DNA of 64,000 nt. Source: Defluviitaleaceae bacterium (GTDB taxonomy: Bacteria; Bacillota; Clostridia; Lachnospirales; WQUN01). The translations under genes were made by a program, and so were the position numbers. The notes beneath the pieces were generated by a model, which was given only the letters and a program-made list of their open reading frames with translations, did no database searches and was not told the origin of the DNA. The stretch is taken from assembly GCA_009786535.1 (NCBI GenBank), contig WQRX01000006.1, positions 21,885 to 85,884 on the forward strand, written 5' to 3'. Below, piece by piece: positions 1 to 9,711 of the stretch. Position 1 is the first letter of the stretch; each line of letters starts with the position of its first letter.

Positions 1-183
1 TGGCAAAGGCAAGATTTTCTTGTTCGTAATTTCCGCTTTAAGCACCGCATTTTCACCTTCGAATGCTTCGGGCACGTTAAAGTTGAAACGCACATCCAGC
101 GCGGCGTCCCAATATTTACGGTAGGCGTAGGTTTGCAGTAAAACGAGGGCAACGATAATCGCACCCATCACTAAAATAAACAC
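1..183 (-). CDS. DUF58 domain protein, N-terminal part (cut by window edge)
   Basis: The reading frame opens with GTG two bases after the moxR stop and runs off the left edge. The 61 visible residues start with one membrane segment followed by Y-A-Y-R-K-Y-W-D and a beta-rich stretch containing EGENAVLKAEITNKK, as at the start of DUF58 proteins. An in-frame ATG five codons later is an alternative start. DUF58 proteins are membrane proteins of unknown biochemical role that nearly always follow a MoxR ATPase, as here. The call rests on a short fragment plus that neighbour. Confidence 0.6.
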   Translation of the reverse strand, partial: MFILVMGAIIVALVLLQTYAYRKYWDAALDVRFNFNVPEAFEGENAVLKAEITNKKILPLP

Positions 184-185
184 CG

Positions 186-1157
186 TTACACCGTAGGCGA
201 ATTTGCCTTGTAATTCGCACCCGAGGCTTTAAACGTTTCCACAGGAGCGGGAACGGAGGAAGTTATATCTTCCAAGATATTTAATGCCGTAGCCGCGCGG
301 CGCCCTACCCCGCCTTTTAGTATCATACGATGGGCAAAAACGCAGGGTACAAGATGCTTTATATCCTGCGGGGTAACAAACTCTGCACCACTAATGGCGG
401 CATACGCTTGCGCAAGCCGCGCCAACGCCAGCATACCTCGTGTAGATACCCCAAGCAAAACCGCATCATGTGCGCGGGTCGCCTCTGCCAGCGCCACGAT
501 GTAGGTGAAAATTACCTCGTGAATGTGTGTATTTTTTACTTCGGCTTGCATTTTTTGCAAATCGTCTATGGCACAAACGGGTTGCAGCTCGAGCAGTTGA
601 AGGGGTGTGATTTGCTGCGCCAATATTTTTGCACTTTCTTCTGCGGTGGGGTAGCCTAAGTTTAGTTGAAGCATAAAACGGTCTAGTTGCGCTTCGGGCA
701 AAGGGAATGTCCCCTGCGTTTCCACAGGGTTTTGTGTAGCGATAACAAAATACGGCGCGGGAAGCACATGGGTTGTGCCGTCTACCGATACTTGGCGTTC
801 ATCCATGCTTTCCAATAAGCCGGACTGGGTACGCGGCGTTGCGCGGTTAATCTCGTCCCCCAGCACGATATTAGCAAATAAACCGCCCTTGCGGAAGGTA
901 AACTCCCCCGTTTTGGGGCTATAGAAATTAATGCCCGTTAATTCGCTTGGCAGTAAATCGGGCGTAAACTGAATACGCGAGAAGGAACAATCGAAGGATT
1001 TTGCAAGTGCCTTCGCCAGCACGGTTTTGCCCGTGCCCGGTACGTCTTCCAACAATACATGCCCGCCCGCAAGCATTGCGGCGAGGATAAGTTTAATTTC
1101 ATCCGTTTTGCCAACGATGGCTTTTTCGATATTTTGGATTACGGGTGTGATATTCAT
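186..1157 (-). CDS. MoxR-family AAA+ ATPase
   Basis: A 323-residue MoxR-type AAA+ ATPase, the usual length. The Walker A motif is GTGKT near residue 42, the Walker B region reads GDEINRA near 101, and the sensor region ATQNPVETQGTFPLPEAQ is typical of the family. MoxR proteins are cytoplasmic chaperone-like ATPases that act with DUF58 and von Willebrand-type partners; the next gene is DUF58-like. The start ATG overlaps the stop of the upstream ABC ATPase (ATGA), so translation is probably coupled. What this pair assembles or activates is not shown by the sequence. Confidence 0.9.
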   Translation of the reverse strand: MNITPVIQNIEKAIVGKTDEIKLILAAMLAGGHVLLEDVPGTGKTVLAKALAKSFDCSFSRIQFTPDLLPSELTGINFYSPKTGEFTFRKGGLFANIVLGDEINRATPRTQSGLLESMDERQVSVDGTTHVLPAPYFVIATQNPVETQGTFPLPEAQLDRFMLQLNLGYPTAEESAKILAQQITPLQLLELQPVCAIDDLQKMQAEVKNTHIHEVIFTYIVALAEATRAHDAVLLGVSTRGMLALARLAQAYAAISGAEFVTPQDIKHLVPCVFAHRMILKGGVGRRAATALNILEDITSSVPAPVETFKASGANYKANSPTV

Positions 1158-1825
1158 GCGCTTGTTTGTCCTTTCATGGTAAGTATGCCGTCCTTCATTT
1201 TAAATACTTGGTCGGCTGCTTCGGCAATTTCGGGGTTGTGAGTGACAATAATTACGCAATAACCGCGCTCGTGGGCTAGGCGCTGAAGGATTTCGATAAC
1301 GGCGTTTCCGTTTGCCGTGTCAAGATTGCCCGTAGGTTCGTCGGCCAAAATTACCTTCGCGCCGCTGGAGAGTGCGCGGGCAATTGCCACACGCTGCTGC
1401 TCCCCGCCCGAAAGGTTAGACGGGAAACGCTTGCTTTTTGCCTCGTCTATGCCCACGGCGGCGAGTAAATCATCTGCACGGGCAATGGCTTGCGCCGGGT
1501 TTGTACCCATCATTTCCATAGGGTAGCATACGTTTTCGATTGCCGTTAACAACGGGAAAAGTTGAAAGGCTTGGAAAACCATAGACACACGCTCGCGTCT
1601 ATACCGGTCTAAATCCATGCGGGTTAGGTTTTCATCACCGATAAAAACCGCGCCTTCTGTGGGTTTATCCATACCCGCCATAATGGAAAGCAGCGTGGTT
1701 TTACCGCTGCCCGACGGACCGACAATGGCGCTTAACTTCCCCGCGTCCATTTGTGCCGTTACATTTTTTAATACATTGTTTGTGCTTCGTTTATAACGAT
1801 AGCAAACATTGTCTAATTTAAGCAC
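1154..1825 (-). CDS. ABC transporter ATPase, LolD/MacB type
   Basis: A 223-residue ATPase of the LolD/MacB/FtsE branch. Walker A is [11 protein letters not shown] (about 37-47), the signature is [15 protein letters not shown], and Walker B is [11 protein letters not shown]. Such ATPases partner FtsX-type permeases, and the gene lies 11 bases after the giant FtsX-like permease, which is surely its partner. The start is GTG with a strong GGAGGC ribosome-binding site. Family members usually drive mechanotransmission or export from the membrane rather than import. The substrate is unknown. Confidence 0.92.
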   Translation of the reverse strand: MLKLDNVCYRYKRSTNNVLKNVTAQMDAGKLSAIVGPSGSGKTTLLSIMAGMDKPTEGAVFIGDENLTRMDLDRYRRERVSMVFQAFQLFPLLTAIENVCYPMEMMGTNPAQAIARADDLLAAVGIDEAKSKRFPSNLSGGEQQRVAIARALSSGAKVILADEPTGNLDTANGNAVIEILQRLAHERGYCVIIVTHNPEIAEAADQVFKMKDGILTMKGQTSA

Positions 1826-1836
1826 GACAGCGCCTC

Positions 1837-4800
1837 CTATTCGCGCACCTGTAAGAGTTCCAGCGGGGCTTTTGCGCTAATTACATACGCCCCTGCAATT
1901 GTTCCTATGATTGCCCCCAGCAAATACACACCCGCCAGCCCAAGGGGAATAATGCCCGGCACAACACCGCCGGCGGGCAGCGCTGATAAACCAATAACTA
2001 CGCCCAGCGTACATACCAGCAATTGCTCAATACATAACACAAAACGCGTTGCCGACTTTGCTTTGCCGAGTATGCGCATAATAGCGGCATTTTTGGCATT
2101 TTGTAATAACGTGAGCAGTGATAAACCCAGCCCCAGCAAAAATGCCGCCGCAACAGCAATGGGGAATAACACGCGCAATAACGTCAAATTCTGTTCCAAG
2201 GGGATAATTACCGTGTCAATAACCGCATCCTCTAAAATAAGCACAAGCGGAACATTACCGATACGCCCTGCGGCATTTGCCTGCAACATGAGGCGCGTTT
2301 CTTCGCGCAGTTGTGCCAAATCACGATTGCGGGCAGGGTCTATGGTAAACCGGGCAGAAAGCAATAGCGGGTAGTACGTAAACGTACTGCCAAAACCCGC
2401 AAAAGGAAATTCCCCCGATGCCATGTACACCAAATCCTCATACGGGATAACCACCACAGCGTTGTCCTCGCCAAATTGGTTTACCCCGCGGCGCAGCCCC
2501 CCATAAAAAATACCAATGAGCTGCGAGCCTGCGCCCATAATTGCCAGAGGTTCGTCCGTTGGGTCGGGGATAAGTGCTTCGTCCAGCATACCTGCGCGCA
2601 GAAGTACGGGCATAGCTCCACCCGCTGCGTCAAAATCTGCCATGGTAAAATCATGCAGGAAGCGGATATAAATATCGTCACAAAATACGCCTAATTGCTC
2701 ATCAATCGGGGTTTTTGTATTTCTGGTGATAAATCCCCCGATATTGCTTACACCAAAGAAGGTAGTAGCGCCGTCTGTGGTCAAATTTTCTAAATAGGCG
2801 TCTTTAATAAAGCCCGTTGCTTCCATTGTATCCCATACTTGCGGGGTAATTACGGCATTCCAACCCGTTTGGGCGACGACATCCATTTCGGGGTCTTCAA
2901 TAATTTGCCCGTGGATAATGGTTGTGTTCCATAAATATTCTACCTCGGCTTCGGTTGAAAGAATCGTGTCGTAGCGCCAGCCCAGCGCAAAAACAAACAA
3001 CGCTGCAAGCAATAGCGAAGGTATTGTTTTTTGCGGCGTACGCAGGATGTGGCGCAAATTGTATTTAAATACCGCACGGCGGGCGGCGCGGGAAGTGGTT
3101 TCCCTTATCGCCTCGGGCATTTGGAAGTTACCCAGCACAAAATTGTTGGGCACTATGCCCGAATCCACATACGCGGCGCGCGTTTGTACCGTACCTTGTA
3201 ATTGCTCCAGCACCGGACGGCGCACTTGCTGCAACGCACCCAACCCAACACCTGCAAGCAATACCAGCATTATTGCAATACATAGCACAGCAAGCCAATA
3301 CCCCGCAGGCAAGTGTTCCCCCGCGTCCAAGCCATAGCCCCCCGCGGCAGCGAGGGTTGCTTGCGCTTGCTCCAGCGTAAAAAGCCATGCGATAGTGCTG
3401 CCCATCACGGCAAACGGCATCCAAATATAAAACACAGGGCGTAATAAGTCCTTTATTGAGTTAACCGCAGGCAAGCCCAACGCCCGCGATATTGCAAGGG
3501 ATTTTCGCCATTGCCGTAAGTACAAAACAATCGCCAGCGCTACCGCAAGCACCGCAACAAAACTAAAAACCAGCAGATTTACCGTTACCGAGGTACGTAT
3601 CGGGTCAATTGCAGCGGCAAACTCGGTAAAACCGCTGGGTAAAATACGCGCGGTAAAGCCAAGGTCGGCAAGTGCGGCGCGCGTTTCCCGTAAAAATGCT
3701 TCCTCTTGACGGGGCGAAGTGAGCGTAAAGCTGTACATGCCTGTAAGCAGCGGCGCATTGTCCCAGCCAAACCCATCGGGGATAAGACTTGCGGGGATAA
3801 AAATTTCCGCTCCTGTAAAATTGTTGCTTGCAGCGGGGGCAAACCAATAAATACCCACCACTTCTACTTCTATTTCATGGGTAGGGAAGTCACGCCAATT
3901 TGTATGCGCGCCGTCCATCAAACCCCACCAGCCGTTGGCGCGGCTGTCCCACCAGTTTTCTACCCCGCGTGACCATGGGCTGTAGGTTGGGGTGTCTATC
4001 CAATTTGGGCGGGGGTTATCGCGTAGTGTAATTGTAAGCGTATCGCCTACGTAAATATCTCGCCGTATGGCAAGAGGAGCCGGAATTACGGCTACGGCGC
4101 GGTTTTCTTCATAGTCTTCATACGTAAGCCAGCGCCCCACCGGGAAGCGCGGGCTATCTAATAAACGCGCGGTTTGCGGGTCATTCATACGGGGAAGCGC
4201 AGTCATATCCCGCGTTCCCGTTACCAGCACAGAAGATGTATTCTGCGCGAGCAATGCTAAAGGCTCGTATAAATTGGCAAGCATTGCGGTGTATGCATCA
4301 GTTTCGCTATAGCGCGCAAAATACACCAGTTCCGCCACTGGGCTGCGCCGTGCTTCGTTTATAGCTAAACCAAAGCGCCTAACATCCCCAAGCATATGCC
4401 AGTCAAAACTAACGCCGCAGTCACCTATAAGGGGCTGTATTTGCCATATCGCACCTGAAAAATAAGCGTTATGTATCACATTGGGGGTTGCACGGAATAA
4501 TGCTCGCTCCCCCGCGCGCAGGTCACCAAAGGGACTCCATTCCCCGCGGTTAAATTTTGCTGATTCGGCTTCCGTAATGGGTATATGCATTAAATGATTT
4601 GCAAGCACAGTAGATGTTTGCCCAAGGTGGTTAGTAAATACTTGGTCTTCATACCGTAAGGATTGACGGTCGCCTATATGTAATTCGTCTACACGCATTG
4701 TTATGACAAGCGTTGGCGTAGGGGCAGAAGCCGCAGGCAGCATACGCGGTAAAAAAAGCATATACCCCATAAAATAATGCTCCATTATGGGAACACTAAC

Positions 4801-5157
4801 ATTATGCAAAACAGGGTTAAAATGGTTTTGGTGAAACGGCCTAACCGTATTGGTAACGCCGTGCATTACCCCCTGCGTAAACACCCGCGGGTCAGAAATT
4901 TCAACCCTTCGGTTACGGGCAATTAATTCGGCAGCTTCGGTAACATCGTGGTTATAGGTGATATTGTCAAAACGCGTTGGGGTAAGTATACCAATGGCAC
5001 GGTAAAAGCCTTCGGCACTGTCTATAGCTCCGCGCACTACAGTAAATTCCACCGCGCGGGCGGTGAAGCTAAACGCCGCCGCGCCAATAATTAACGCTAA
5101 TATAAATGCACGTACAGGTTGGCGTAATACCGAGCGCAGAAACACGTTACCGGTCAT
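1837..5157 (-). CDS. Large FtsX-like ABC transporter permease (1106 residues)
   Basis: A 1106-residue membrane protein with an N-terminal membrane segment (about 16-36), a long extracytoplasmic region of roughly 480 residues, a three-helix FtsX-type block near 520-640, a second extracytoplasmic region, and a C-terminal three-helix block ending near 1095. This duplicated FtsX layout is that of MacB-like and bacitracin-type permeases, but the outer domains are unusually large. It overlaps the end of the RCC1 lipoprotein gene by 11 bases and precedes its ATPase. It may act on an exported lipoprotein or peptide (inference). Confidence 0.85.
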   Translation of the reverse strand: MTGNVFLRSVLRQPVRAFILALIIGAAAFSFTARAVEFTVVRGAIDSAEGFYRAIGILTPTRFDNITYNHDVTEAAELIARNRRVEISDPRVFTQGVMHGVTNTVRPFHQNHFNPVLHNVSVPIMEHYFMGYMLFLPRMLPAASAPTPTLVITMRVDELHIGDRQSLRYEDQVFTNHLGQTSTVLANHLMHIPITEAESAKFNRGEWSPFGDLRAGERALFRATPNVIHNAYFSGAIWQIQPLIGDCGVSFDWHMLGDVRRFGLAINEARRSPVAELVYFARYSETDAYTAMLANLYEPLALLAQNTSSVLVTGTRDMTALPRMNDPQTARLLDSPRFPVGRWLTYEDYEENRAVAVIPAPLAIRRDIYVGDTLTITLRDNPRPNWIDTPTYSPWSRGVENWWDSRANGWWGLMDGAHTNWRDFPTHEIEVEVVGIYWFAPAASNNFTGAEIFIPASLIPDGFGWDNAPLLTGMYSFTLTSPRQEEAFLRETRAALADLGFTARILPSGFTEFAAAIDPIRTSVTVNLLVFSFVAVLAVALAIVLYLRQWRKSLAISRALGLPAVNSIKDLLRPVFYIWMPFAVMGSTIAWLFTLEQAQATLAAAGGYGLDAGEHLPAGYWLAVLCIAIMLVLLAGVGLGALQQVRRPVLEQLQGTVQTRAAYVDSGIVPNNFVLGNFQMPEAIRETTSRAARRAVFKYNLRHILRTPQKTIPSLLLAALFVFALGWRYDTILSTEAEVEYLWNTTIIHGQIIEDPEMDVVAQTGWNAVITPQVWDTMEATGFIKDAYLENLTTDGATTFFGVSNIGGFITRNTKTPIDEQLGVFCDDIYIRFLHDFTMADFDAAGGAMPVLLRAGMLDEALIPDPTDEPLAIMGAGSQLIGIFYGGLRRGVNQFGEDNAVVVIPYEDLVYMASGEFPFAGFGSTFTYYPLLLSARFTIDPARNRDLAQLREETRLMLQANAAGRIGNVPLVLILEDAVIDTVIIPLEQNLTLLRVLFPIAVAAAFLLGLGLSLLTLLQNAKNAAIMRILGKAKSATRFVLCIEQLLVCTLGVVIGLSALPAGGVVPGIIPLGLAGVYLLGAIIGTIAGAYVISAKAPLELLQVRE

Positions 5158-6556
5158 TACGCATCACTCCCGTTTTTATTTGCACAGGCTCGCTGTGTAC
5201 AATTAAATAGCTATTGCCCAGTTGTCCGTAAAAATTTTGTCCCCAACCCCATAACACAGCACAATTTGTCACCGCTAAGGTATGAAATGCACTTGCGGCA
5301 ACGGCGTTTACATCTTCCATTACGATTATAGGGTAGGTATGGCGCGTAAGGCTATTTTCACCAATTTGAGATTGGCTGTTACAACCCCAGCCCCACAGCG
5401 TACCGTTTGCATCTAATGCCATGGAATGTACGTCCCCTGCAGCAATGGCTACGATATTTTCCACTACAAGCGCAGGTGTTTCGCGGCGGGCATACATACC
5501 CGTACCCAACTGCCCGTTACCGTTAAAACCCCATGAGTACAAACGTCCGTCATGTGTAAGCGCTAGGGTATGCTCCCTGCCAACGGCAATTTGCACGACC
5601 CCGTCCATAATCCGTATGCCCCCTATGTCCATGCCATCCCGTAGGGGCGGACCGTCCCAATCTACAGGCAAACCACGGGCGGCACTGTTGCCGTGCCCCC
5701 ACACTTCGTTGTTGTAAGTTAGGGTAATAGTATGCCAATGTTGCCCAAATTGTCCTGTGCCGCGAGCCAGAAAAGAAGCAACGCCGATAAAATTTTCTTC
5801 AAACGTTAATAATTCTGCATCATTGGCTGAAAGCGAAATTGCATAGTCTTGCATATCTTCGGTTCGCCACACAGCATAGGCAAAAAATTCTTCTGTTGAC
5901 CAGTTCGTCCGCTCACGTAATTCCACATACATTGCATTATCGCCTACCCGTTGGGGCGTTAAACGATTTGCATAAGCTCCAATAGGTAAATTTGGCGGTT
6001 CGCTGCCGTCGGCATTGGTCACAGTTAGCAGGTCGAAACGGTAACGGCGGCTATTTACATCAAAAAAGAATATCGTTCCACCCGAGCCTGAAATTTCCTC
6101 ACGTGGAATAAAGGGCTCGCCTTCACGGTCAAATAATAAAAGATGTTCATCCAACACACCATTTAAAATAATACGCGCCAGCGATATCCCCTCTAACCTA
6201 GGAAATGCCCCCCACACCCATACTGTGCCATCTTCGGTTATTGCAGCGGATGTTTGACGCCCTGTATGAATGGCACGGCGAAGTACAGGTAAATTTAAAG
6301 GCTCGGCAGGCCATGGCATTTCGGTTGCGTCGGGATCGTCACCATCACATGCACAATTTTCACAGGGCGCACTTACCGCTGCTGCTTCCTGGGGGGATAA
6401 AAGTACAGGAGCGTTGGGGCGTATACGCTCTGTTGCAGGCATTTCTTCTGCATAAACTTCATTATTATCGCTGCCTTCGTTATAGGCATTATCATACCCG
6501 CATGAGGAAAATCCAATAATAAATAACACCGCAAAAAAAGGTAAAAATTTTTTCAT
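5147..6556 (-). CDS. RCC1-repeat lipoprotein
   Basis: A 469-residue exported lipoprotein. It starts with a signal peptide and a lipobox ending SSC at residue 19, followed by an acidic linker containing CENCACDGD. RCC1-type beta-propeller repeats follow, recognisable by alternating H-x-L/M-A-L and G-x-L-W/Y-S/G-W-G motifs. Repeats are clear near 95-115 and from about 280 to the end (SAAITEDGTVWVWG, TLALTHDGRLYSWG, SMALDANGTLWGWG); a divergent block of about 150 residues separates them. The protein should sit on the outer face of the membrane. The same repeat type is inside the OppC-like permease of this operon. Ligand unknown. Confidence 0.85.
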   Translation of the reverse strand: MKKFLPFFAVLFIIGFSSCGYDNAYNEGSDNNEVYAEEMPATERIRPNAPVLLSPQEAAAVSAPCENCACDGDDPDATEMPWPAEPLNLPVLRRAIHTGRQTSAAITEDGTVWVWGAFPRLEGISLARIILNGVLDEHLLLFDREGEPFIPREEISGSGGTIFFFDVNSRRYRFDLLTVTNADGSEPPNLPIGAYANRLTPQRVGDNAMYVELRERTNWSTEEFFAYAVWRTEDMQDYAISLSANDAELLTFEENFIGVASFLARGTGQFGQHWHTITLTYNNEVWGHGNSAARGLPVDWDGPPLRDGMDIGGIRIMDGVVQIAVGREHTLALTHDGRLYSWGFNGNGQLGTGMYARRETPALVVENIVAIAAGDVHSMALDANGTLWGWGCNSQSQIGENSLTRHTYPIIVMEDVNAVAASAFHTLAVTNCAVLWGWGQNFYGQLGNSYLIVHSEPVQIKTGVMRNDR

Positions 6557-6559
6557 GTT

Positions 6560-7882
6560 TTACACTCCTTCTAAAAACCGCCACACATCCATTCTGTCTT
6601 CTATGCCGATTGGCAAACGATAATCATATACCCGACCCGTTTCTTCTAATGACCGACCGTACGCATCGGTAAAATATAGCGGGTTAAACCGCAATACAAT
6701 CGTCGCCGCCGCAAGGCGCACAAAAGTAGTATCCCATCCTTCGCTTTGCGTATCTTCTTGGTATACGATAGTAAAGCCCGCTTCACGCGCCATTTGCAAA
6801 TACATAAAATTAGGACCGGAGAAGCTTCCGCTGTCAACAACCAGCCATACACGCCCGTCAAATGAAATATCTCCTGCGGGCTGTATGCGCACAGGCACAG
6901 GAAAGCCCGAAACAATGCCCTCGGGCAACGCATAGGTAAAATTGCCTGTTAGTGTATCTGCATCTACCCGCTCACCCAGATTATGCCACTCGCGGTAGGC
7001 ATAACTAACACGCCGCGCCATATAGCCCCCCATATGGAAGGCATAAAAATCTTTCTCCATCGGCACATGTAAAAACGGAGATAAAATATACGGAACAAAA
7101 TAACCTGCAAAATTATTCGCATTACCGCGTACATCTATAATAAGATGCTCATAATTATCTAACGATTCAAAATAACCCAGCAATAACTGCCCCTGCGTTG
7201 CAGGGTCAAACTGCCAAAAAGGAAGGCGGGTTACATCCTCATATCCCTTGGCAAAAAAGTTGTGAATGCGCATATACGCAACGCCCTGCGTAAGGGTTGC
7301 AAATTCTACATTATCCTCGCGCACAGGTATTACATGCCGTTCGTCTGTAAACCGCCAATCATAGTGATTAAAAAAATAAGGGTGGTGAATCCAATCAATC
7401 AAGCCCGCTTGCATTGCCACACGTACATTGCCAAGTCCAAAAAGGTATGACAAATAATAATCGTTAATAAAATCACGGATAAAGACTTGCGCAGGGTCAT
7501 CGTGTACAATTTCCATTAGCTCGCCGAATACATCTAAGGCAAACTCCATATAATTTAAGCCGCTTCTGCGAGTTGCTGCTTCAAAAAATGGGTAATTTTC
7601 ATATAACTCATGCACCATTACCGCAAATGCAGACATACGCGTTTGCTCACGCCGCGCCCGTAACATTTCTACCTCCCACCGCCGCCGCGCTGCAATCACA
7701 TTAGGGTGAAAGGGGTCTAGCACCACCACATTGGGGCTACGGTATCCCAGCCAAAGGGGAAAGGCAAATAAAAAAACGACAAGCAAAACCGCACCCGTCC
7801 AATATGCGTATTTTAACTGTCGTCCTTTATTTGAAAGAAAATGTGTTACATTACTTCGCAAGCGCTCCCATTGCATTCGCAT
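6560..7882 (-). CDS. Membrane-anchored S41-peptidase-like protein
   Basis: A 440-residue protein with one membrane segment near 26-46 and a large extracytoplasmic domain. The C-terminal half resembles the C-terminal-processing (S41) peptidase core: VAYMRIHNF, then LIIDVRGNANN, then WLVVDSGSFSGPNFMYL and GFTIVYQEDT. The serine of the DSGSFSG segment sits where S41 enzymes carry the nucleophile. No PDZ domain is apparent, and I could not identify the catalytic lysine with confidence, so it may be inactive. It lies between the peptide importer and the RCC1 lipoprotein, which would suit trimming of outside peptides or of the lipoprotein (inference). Confidence 0.7.
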   Translation of the reverse strand: MRMQWERLRSNVTHFLSNKGRQLKYAYWTGAVLLVVFLFAFPLWLGYRSPNVVVLDPFHPNVIAARRRWEVEMLRARREQTRMSAFAVMVHELYENYPFFEAATRRSGLNYMEFALDVFGELMEIVHDDPAQVFIRDFINDYYLSYLFGLGNVRVAMQAGLIDWIHHPYFFNHYDWRFTDERHVIPVREDNVEFATLTQGVAYMRIHNFFAKGYEDVTRLPFWQFDPATQGQLLLGYFESLDNYEHLIIDVRGNANNFAGYFVPYILSPFLHVPMEKDFYAFHMGGYMARRVSYAYREWHNLGERVDADTLTGNFTYALPEGIVSGFPVPVRIQPAGDISFDGRVWLVVDSGSFSGPNFMYLQMAREAGFTIVYQEDTQSEGWDTTFVRLAAATIVLRFNPLYFTDAYGRSLEETGRVYDYRLPIGIEDRMDVWRFLEGV

Positions 7883-7918
7883 ATATAAACATTCCTTTCA
7901 TATCATCGTCCGTCGGCG

Positions 7919-8137
7919 TTAGCGCGCCCACACGTTAAAAATAAACCAATATACAAACCACAACGAGCCTCCAAAAATTAATACAACCGGCGCAAATACA
8001 ATAATTGCCGCCATTATCATAGCTTTAATGTCGCCTTTTTCCAAATCTAAAGGCGGCTCGCCCTTAGATTTTTCTATAATTTCATTCGCTTGCTCGCGGG
8101 TCATGCCCCGCTTCATATGCCTGGGCAAAAACAACAT
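7919..8137 (-). CDS. Small membrane protein of the peptide-importer operon
   Basis: A 72-residue protein with a basic N-terminus (MTREQANEIIEKSKGEPP) and one or two membrane segments in the last 35 residues. It starts two bases after the OppF stop, and the ribosome-binding site AAGGGGGC lies inside the end of OppF, supporting this start. I do not recognise a family. Position suggests an accessory subunit or stabiliser of the transporter (inference only). Confidence 0.7.
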   Translation of the reverse strand: MLFLPRHMKRGMTREQANEIIEKSKGEPPLDLEKGDIKAMIMAAIIVFAPVVLIFGGSLWFVYWFIFNVWAR

Positions 8138-8139
8138 GA

Positions 8140-9711
8140 CTATGCCCCCTTAGTGTCGTATTTATGACACGCCACAAAGTGCCCCGGCACTTGCTCGCGC
8201 CATTCGGGTACAACAGAAAGGCAAATTTCCATACAGTCGGGGCAGCGGGTATTAAACTTGCACCCGGGCGGTGGGTTAATGGGGCTGGGGATATCCCCCT
8301 CCAGTATTTGCATTTCCTTTTCGCGGTCAAGGTCTGTGGTAGGTATGGCGGAAAGTAATGCCGTAGTATACGGGTGCAAGGGGTTGGCAAACAATTCTTC
8401 CGACGTACACAACTCAACAATTACGCCAAGATACATAACGGCAATGCGGTCGCTAATATATTTCACCACCGAAAGGTCGTGGGAAATAAACATATACGTT
8501 AGATTATCCTTGTCCTTTAAATCCTTAAGCAAATTAATAATCTGTGATTGTATACTTACGTCCAGTGCCGAAACGGCCTCGTCACACACCACAAATTTAG
8601 GCGCGGTACTAAGCGCACGCGCTATACCGATACGCTGGCGTTGCCCGCCCGAAAATTGGTGCGGATAGCGGTGTATCATATACGGGGCAAGACCACAGTC
8701 TTCCATAATACGCATGGTATAGTCCTGCATCCGCTCATTATTTTTTACAAATTTTTTATGCGTTATCGGCCCTTCGGAAATTATTTGCCCCACCGTTAAA
8801 CGCGGATTTAAGGACGAGTACGGGTCTTGGAAAATGAGCTGCAAATCCTTGCGCAGGAAACGCATCTCGTTATACGTTAAACGGGCAAGGTCTATGCCGC
8901 TGTCGCGCATACCCTCATACTTTTGAAAATCTTCGTTATCTTTATATCTTGCGCGAATGGTGTCTATTTCTGCTTGGGTTTTTTCTTTTTCGGCTTGTAA
9001 TCTTTTCATTTCCTCGCCACGCATTTGCTTTACTTTATCAAGCAACGCATTATATTTGCTTTCGCTTGCGCCAAACAGGTTATTATCAATTTTGTATTTT
9101 ACTTCGTCGGCTTTTACTTCGGTACGCATAATTTTTTGGTTTAACATAAACAATGCGCGCGCCGCGTAGAAGTGATGCTGCAGTGCCACAGCAATGGCGG
9201 GGTAATCCTTTTTATCCGCCACGTAAAAGCCGCCGATAAGGCGCACAACGGCAAGGTATTCGCTGTTTGCTTTTTTCAACGCCTCGTCGCGTTCGTTACG
9301 TTTGGCAAAATAGCGGGCTTGTATTTTTTCTTTATCATCGGCTGCATCGTATTCGGCATGCACGGCTTGGTATTCCTTTTCCTGCCGTTCGGCTTCAACC
9401 ATCAATGATTTGGTTTCCTCACATCTGCGTTCCAAACGGTTATAAATATCCAACACGTAGCGGGGCACCATATCATCAATATTTTGCCCGTAGTAAATGG
9501 TTTCGCCGTCTGTTTGATTGTATAATTGAATAAGCACGCGCCCAAGGGTAGACTTACCGCAGCCCGATTCGCCTACAATACCCAGCGTTTCCCCTTCATA
9601 TATATCCAGCGTAACCCCATCGTTGGCGCGCACAAACATATTGCGCCTTCCGCGCACGGGGAAGTATTGCTTTAAGTTACGTATGCTAATCAGCGGTTTT
9701 TTATCGCTCAT
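8140..9711 (-). CDS. Oligopeptide ABC transporter ATPase, OppF/DppF type, with large insert
   Basis: A 523-residue OppF-class ATPase against the usual 310-340. Walker A is GESGCGKST (47-55), the Q-loop region is LQLIFQDPYSSLNPR (290-304), the signature FSGGQRQRIGIARAL and Walker B FVVCDEAVSALD are intact, and the C-terminal oligopeptide-transporter zinc/iron-type cysteine segment is present (CKFNTRCPDC). About 190 extra residues (about 80-272), rich in Lys, Glu and Ala and predicted helical/coiled coil, lie between Walker A and the Q-loop. The reading frame is continuous. The gene overlaps oppD by four bases. It powers peptide uptake with OppD. Confidence 0.93.
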   Translation of the reverse strand: MSDKKPLISIRNLKQYFPVRGRRNMFVRANDGVTLDIYEGETLGIVGESGCGKSTLGRVLIQLYNQTDGETIYYGQNIDDMVPRYVLDIYNRLERRCEETKSLMVEAERQEKEYQAVHAEYDAADDKEKIQARYFAKRNERDEALKKANSEYLAVVRLIGGFYVADKKDYPAIAVALQHHFYAARALFMLNQKIMRTEVKADEVKYKIDNNLFGASESKYNALLDKVKQMRGEEMKRLQAEKEKTQAEIDTIRARYKDNEDFQKYEGMRDSGIDLARLTYNEMRFLRKDLQLIFQDPYSSLNPRLTVGQIISEGPITHKKFVKNNERMQDYTMRIMEDCGLAPYMIHRYPHQFSGGQRQRIGIARALSTAPKFVVCDEAVSALDVSIQSQIINLLKDLKDKDNLTYMFISHDLSVVKYISDRIAVMYLGVIVELCTSEELFANPLHPYTTALLSAIPTTDLDREKEMQILEGDIPSPINPPPGCKFNTRCPDCMEICLSVVPEWREQVPGHFVACHKYDTKGA

